A stretch of 8,973 nt of DNA from Bacteroidota bacterium (GTDB lineage: Bacteria > Bacteroidota > Ignavibacteria > SZUA-365 > JAADGX01). How positions within the stretch are numbered: position 1 is the stretch's first letter; the number at the start of each line of letters is the position of its first letter. The stretch lies in NCBI GenBank assembly GCA_027021285.1, contig JALUUP010000356.1, positions 1 through 8,973 of the forward strand, written 5' to 3'. Under the pieces are notes generated by a model, which made no database searches, was not told the origin of the DNA, and saw only the letters and a program-made list of their open reading frames with translations. The translations under genes and the position numbers were made by a program. Shown piece by piece: positions 5,909-8,973 of the stretch.

Positions 5909-5914
5909 ATTATA
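5909..5914 (-). promoter_or_regulatory. TATAAT hexamer upstream of pentahaem paralogue 1
   Basis: A perfect -10 hexamer on the minus strand lies 18 nt before the ATG at 5890, but no good -35 is present at 16-18 nt and the leader would be only about 11 nt, barely holding the ribosome binding site. An internal promoter that lets the pentahaem genes be expressed apart from the barrel is possible but weakly supported. Confidence 0.18.
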
Positions 5915-5955
5915 ATAGTTCCTGTATGTATAAATGATTCACGCATTTCCGTGCA

Positions 5956-7260
5956 TTATCGTTGATATGTTTTTTTCACGTGACAGGCCGGTCTGCACGA
6001 TCCCCCGTTTTCGGTCGCTTTGTAGTGCAACGGCATCTCCCACTTCCCGAATCGTATCTTGTCGGCTATCAGGTGTTCGTTGTCTGAACCGTGCACGTCA
6101 TGGCAGTCAACACACACCATGGCCTTTTCTTTCATCACGTGAACCACGTGAAGATTCTTCCGACCATTCCTGAATTCCGTGACGCTATCCGTTTCAGGGA
6201 TTTGTAAGAATTCAGGGTCATGGCATTCCAGGCAAATGGCGAACGATGCGAGCTTCGGTACCGTATAATTCCCCTTCGGGAATTCCTTCGGAAGAAGGAA
6301 ATTGAACGCGCCTGCGTGCGGCGCGTGACAGGTGCTGCACCCGTCTTCGACCGGCGGATGGACGTACTTGCTGTTTTCCACCTTTTGCCTGATGTTGACC
6401 CGGATTTTATCCCCTATTTTTCTGCTGTCCGAGTGGCACCTGTAGCATAATCCAGGTTGTTTCTTTCTCAACAGTGTTTCATGCGAAGAGCTGTGGGGCA
6501 CATGGCATCCCAGGCAGGATTTCCTTTCCGATATAGCCGGATGAACGACCGGAGAAGAGGCCAATTGTTCTTTCATGTCTTCATGGCACGAATAACACAA
6601 ATCCGGCACCGGCTCGCGCACCAGCCATGACTGATCGGAAACATGCGGTTCATGGCATTCCATGCACTCTTCCTCGAACGGCGGGTGCACGGATTCCTCG
6701 TTCTCTTGCTTTTCGACATCTTTGTGACAGGAAAAACACAAATACGGAATGCCGACTTTCAACAAGGAGGATTGAGCGGACTGGTGCGGATCATGGCATT
6801 CCACGCATTTCCCTCTCCGCATCGGAGGATGGCGGGATGATTTTTCTTCGTCATCAATTTCATGGCATTCATTGCACAGGTCACCCGAGGTCTTTGCCAG
6901 GAGCAATTTCGGCGTATTGGAACTATGCGGAGAATGGCAGGAAAGACACTCGCCCTCTTCGAACGGGCTGTGAAGAGTGTTCCCCTTCTCGGGACCGTCG
7001 TGACACTGGAAACAAAGGTCGGGCGTTTCTTCCACCAGTTTGAACTCGGCGCCCTGCGAACCCGGATGCTCGTTGCCGTTCGATTCGTGGCACGTCTCGC
7101 AATCATCCGCGGCGGCTTCGTGAACCGTGGCCTTTCCCATCAACGTTTCATGGCATCCGGATGCGGTACACCCCTCGGGACGAGGCGAATCGACAGGCAG
7201 CAGGAAGATGCTCCAAAAAAACATCGATGCGAGTGTTATGAAATGTATCGTGCCAGGCAT
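5956..7260 (-). CDS. Large multihaem c-type cytochrome of the paired-CXXCH type (13 canonical plus 2 variant haem sites)
   Basis: This 434-residue protein carries CXXCH at 54, 83, 105, 129, 152, 175, 199, 222, 249, 272, 308, 343 and 383. It also has CTASGCH (CX4CH, 31-37) at the N-terminus and CRPACH (CX3CH, 422-427) at the C-terminus, so up to 15 haems. From residue 76 on it is six repeats of a two-haem unit: LCxxCH, 12-28 residues, usually HPP, CxxCHxPHxS, then LL. The sixth unit is longer and looser. This is the doubled-CXXCH cytochrome architecture. The hydrophobic N-terminus (5-22) is a signal sequence with no lipobox. Candidate distal ligands are the repeated HPP and PH histidines. Its ATG shares one base with the TGA of the barrel gene (TGATG at 7262-7258), with GGGAG 5 nt upstream, so translation is probably coupled. 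It is the best candidate for the wire that fills or docks on the barrel. It is too haem-rich for MtrA, and no reductase domain is seen. Confidence 0.9.
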   Translation of the reverse strand: MPGTIHFITLASMFFWSIFLLPVDSPRPEGCTASGCHETLMGKATVHEAAADDCETCHESNGNEHPGSQGAEFKLVEETPDLCFQCHDGPEKGNTLHSPFEEGECLSCHSPHSSNTPKLLLAKTSGDLCNECHEIDDEEKSSRHPPMRRGKCVECHDPHQSAQSSLLKVGIPYLCFSCHKDVEKQENEESVHPPFEEECMECHEPHVSDQSWLVREPVPDLCYSCHEDMKEQLASSPVVHPAISERKSCLGCHVPHSSSHETLLRKKQPGLCYRCHSDSRKIGDKIRVNIRQKVENSKYVHPPVEDGCSTCHAPHAGAFNFLLPKEFPKGNYTVPKLASFAICLECHDPEFLQIPETDSVTEFRNGRKNLHVVHVMKEKAMVCVDCHDVHGSDNEHLIADKIRFGKWEMPLHYKATENGGSCRPACHVKKTYQR

Positions 7261-8973
7261 CAGAACTCCCGCTCTATTCGTACATACCCGCCAAGATATT
7301 GCCGCTTCTCCTGCTGGAGGAAGACGCTTTTGTATGCTTCTCCGCCGACGTGGAACCTGATCATCCTGTAAGCAAAAATGAGCTCCCCCTTCACCAATCC
7401 AATATCCAGGTCCAGGCCGCGTCCCCGTTGATACCGGTACGTCCCTTCCAACGAGGCGCTCATATCTTCAGAAAACGATACGAGAAGCCGGGCCGATCCA
7501 TCATAGAATTTCTGTCGCTCCCCCTCGTCGGTCAGATCAATATCCTGCATGTTTCCGGATAACGAGAAATTCATCGAGCTGAAAAGGCTGATGTTTGCCG
7601 TAGCATATATCCGGCGCGAAAAATACGGTACGATATTGCTAAGGAACTGGTCGAACTCGACTCCGGCAGTGAAAAAGCCGAATCTGAGACTGCCGCCCGC
7701 GATACGCTGCCTCATCATTTGCAGGTTCAGCGATTCAGCAAGGTCCGGATCGTTAAACGCCCAGTCATTGTATTCGAAATAGAGATTGAAAGCGCCGTCA
7801 AACATCAGCAAAGCCGCACGGGTTCTCTGCCCTGACGCCCGGTACTTGTACGAGGGATTCCGGTTCGCCCGGTAATCGACGTACACCGTTTCGCCATCGG
7901 CAATGCGGCCGCCCGGCATCCTGCGAATTTCCACGAAGTTTCCTCGTGGAACAAGGATATAGTCGAAATTCTCCTGGAAGATGAGCGTCTGGGTTTCATC
8001 CGTGACTACAATACTGCCACGGTTTACGAAGGGTACGTCCAACAATTCGATCTTCGTGTCATCGAGGACATGTGCCTCGTCAAGTATCGTGCTGTAGATG
8101 GTTTCGCTTTGGCGGCGTTCCCGTCGCTGGCGGTATCTATAGGACAGTTGCAGTGTACCGAATGGTATTTTTTTCCGGTACTCGAAACCGACGTTCCCGT
8201 CCTTGATCGCCTCGGTGTATTCGGTATGTAATGTCTTGTAATATTCCAGGTGTCCCGTAGAAGTCAAACTCTTGAATAAACGATGCTCGATGTCTCCAGT
8301 CACCGTATGTATTTTCCATTGAACCGGGTCTTGTTTAAATTCGAAATATCGGTATCCCAAGACGGAACGGAAATTCCAGGGGAGTTGCAAGGCGGCTATT
8401 TCCTCCGCCTGAATCTTATCATACACGAGGTTTTCCCGCTGGATTTCGTAGGAGGCATTCGTGTTGAAGCGCACCGTTCCTGCCGAATCGAGGGGCATGC
8501 TGCTGTAGAAGTACGCCCCGCCAATTTTGCTGTTGATGAGCTGCTGGCTGTAATATTCGCGGAAGTAGTCTTCGTAGGAAACACGGAGTCGCTGTTCATC
8601 CAAATCATACAACGACGTCTGGGCGTTCAGGATATAATCGTCCCGTATCGTCCACAAACGGCGTCCTGTCTGCAGCTCGTTTTGAAGATTATCATCTTTT
8701 CGGTATAAAAGGGATACCGGAGAATAACGATTCCGGAAATTGATTTCACCACCGTAGATTTTAACAAATGTCTCAACATCTGTGAATATATCCCTGTTCT
8801 GATACATATGCGTATAATCGCCGAAACCGGACAATGACACGGGAAGTCCGTTGAACAGGACGCCTTTGACTCCGGCTCTCTCCGCGGTTGAAATTTCAGT
8901 CCAATCAGGGGTGACCAGGTACAAATCGCGGCGTGTCGCGGGATTGTACTCGCCGTAGACGTTAACGAGTAAA
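7260..8973 (-). CDS. Outer-membrane beta-barrel protein (porin-like), 5' end outside window
   Basis: At least 570 residues are visible, and the frame is open to the right edge. The first in-frame TTG at 8924 is internal, because 16 more in-frame codons precede it with no stop. The sequence alternates polar and hydrophobic residues with many Tyr, Phe and Arg girdle positions. Examples are LRVSYEDYFREYYSQ, GTLQLSYRYRQRRERR and FNLYFEYNDWAF. It ends in YVRIEREF; a C-terminal aromatic residue is the usual outer-membrane assembly signal. No cysteine or CXXCH occurs in the visible part. A segment at about 7868-8040 (IVVTDETQTLIFQENFDYI to GETVYVDYR) is not barrel-like and looks like a small beta domain placed mid-chain. 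It is coupled by a one-base overlap to the large cytochrome. The general class is clear, but I do not recognise the specific family. A porin of an electron conduit is inferred from context; a different outer-membrane role remains possible. Confidence 0.8.
   Translation of the reverse strand, partial: LLVNVYGEYNPATRRDLYLVTPDWTEISTAERAGVKGVLFNGLPVSLSGFGDYTHMYQNRDIFTDVETFVKIYGGEINFRNRYSPVSLLYRKDDNLQNELQTGRRLWTIRDDYILNAQTSLYDLDEQRLRVSYEDYFREYYSQQLINSKIGGAYFYSSMPLDSAGTVRFNTNASYEIQRENLVYDKIQAEEIAALQLPWNFRSVLGYRYFEFKQDPVQWKIHTVTGDIEHRLFKSLTSTGHLEYYKTLHTEYTEAIKDGNVGFEYRKKIPFGTLQLSYRYRQRRERRQSETIYSTILDEAHVLDDTKIELLDVPFVNRGSIVVTDETQTLIFQENFDYILVPRGNFVEIRRMPGGRIADGETVYVDYRANRNPSYKYRASGQRTRAALLMFDGAFNLYFEYNDWAFNDPDLAESLNLQMMRQRIAGGSLRFGFFTAGVEFDQFLSNIVPYFSRRIYATANISLFSSMNFSLSGNMQDIDLTDEGERQKFYDGSARLLVSFSEDMSASLEGTYRYQRGRGLDLDIGLVKGELIFAYRMIRFHVGGEAYKSVFLQQEKRQYLGGYVRIEREF

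Noticed and set aside
6627..7043. 138-residue plus-strand open frame opposite the large cytochrome
   Set aside because: It is a by-product of the repeated Cys/His codons on the other strand and has no features of its own.
5956..7260. Repeats in the large cytochrome gene as a CRISPR or DNA repeat array
   Set aside because: The periodicity is at the protein level (two-haem units) with diverged DNA; there are no identical direct repeats with spacers.
8283..8708. 141-residue plus-strand open frame opposite the barrel gene
   Set aside because: The minus-strand frame is much longer, is clearly barrel-like and ends in an outer-membrane C-terminal signal; the plus frame has no start signal or family features.
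8922..8924. TTG at 8924 as the start of the barrel gene
   Set aside because: The frame continues upstream without a stop to the window edge, and a signal peptide is absent here, so this is an internal Leu.
1..8973. tRNA, rRNA or insertion-sequence content
   Set aside because: I saw no transposase-like frame, terminal inverted repeats with target duplications, or tRNA/rRNA sequence.

Overview
The window looks like chromosomal DNA of a Gram-negative, anaerobic or facultative bacterium that invests heavily in multihaem c-type cytochromes. The combination of a succinyl-CoA synthetase, cytochromes with paired CXXCH motifs and an outer-membrane barrel would fit a Desulfobacterota (Geobacter-like) or similar lineage. 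That placement is an inference from gene content, not from a phylogenetic marker.

Layout. Positions 1-446 hold the 3' end of sucC (plus strand), closed by a strong intrinsic terminator. A minus-strand alpha/beta hydrolase (525-1370) is divergent from a plus-strand family 4 glycosyltransferase (1468-2577). A 424-nt AT-rich gap (2578-3001) follows. It is rich in dyads: three copies of TTGCAATAA in palindromic settings, a hairpin followed by a T-run, and a hairpin that buries a ribosome binding site. It leads into a small triheme cytochrome (3002-3490, plus strand). That gene converges on a minus-strand cluster filling the rest of the window. In transcription order the cluster is: an outer-membrane beta-barrel protein (7260-8973, 5' end outside the window), a cytochrome with 13 canonical and 2 non-canonical haem sites (5956-7260, overlapping the barrel gene by one base), and three tandem paralogous pentahaem cytochromes (5890-5162, 5092-4349, 4300-3551).

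How the genes may work together. A barrel translationally coupled to a large multihaem cytochrome suggests a porin-cytochrome conduit that moves electrons through the outer membrane. The three exported pentahaem paralogues could be periplasmic carriers feeding it, or outer-surface or filament-forming carriers beyond it. The triheme protein aligns with the C-terminal two thirds of the pentahaem family (haems 2, 3 and 5) and has its own elaborate leader, so it may be a separately regulated short member. Thirty-one canonical CXXCH motifs plus two variants lie in about 4.3 kb. The first three genes have no evident link to this system.
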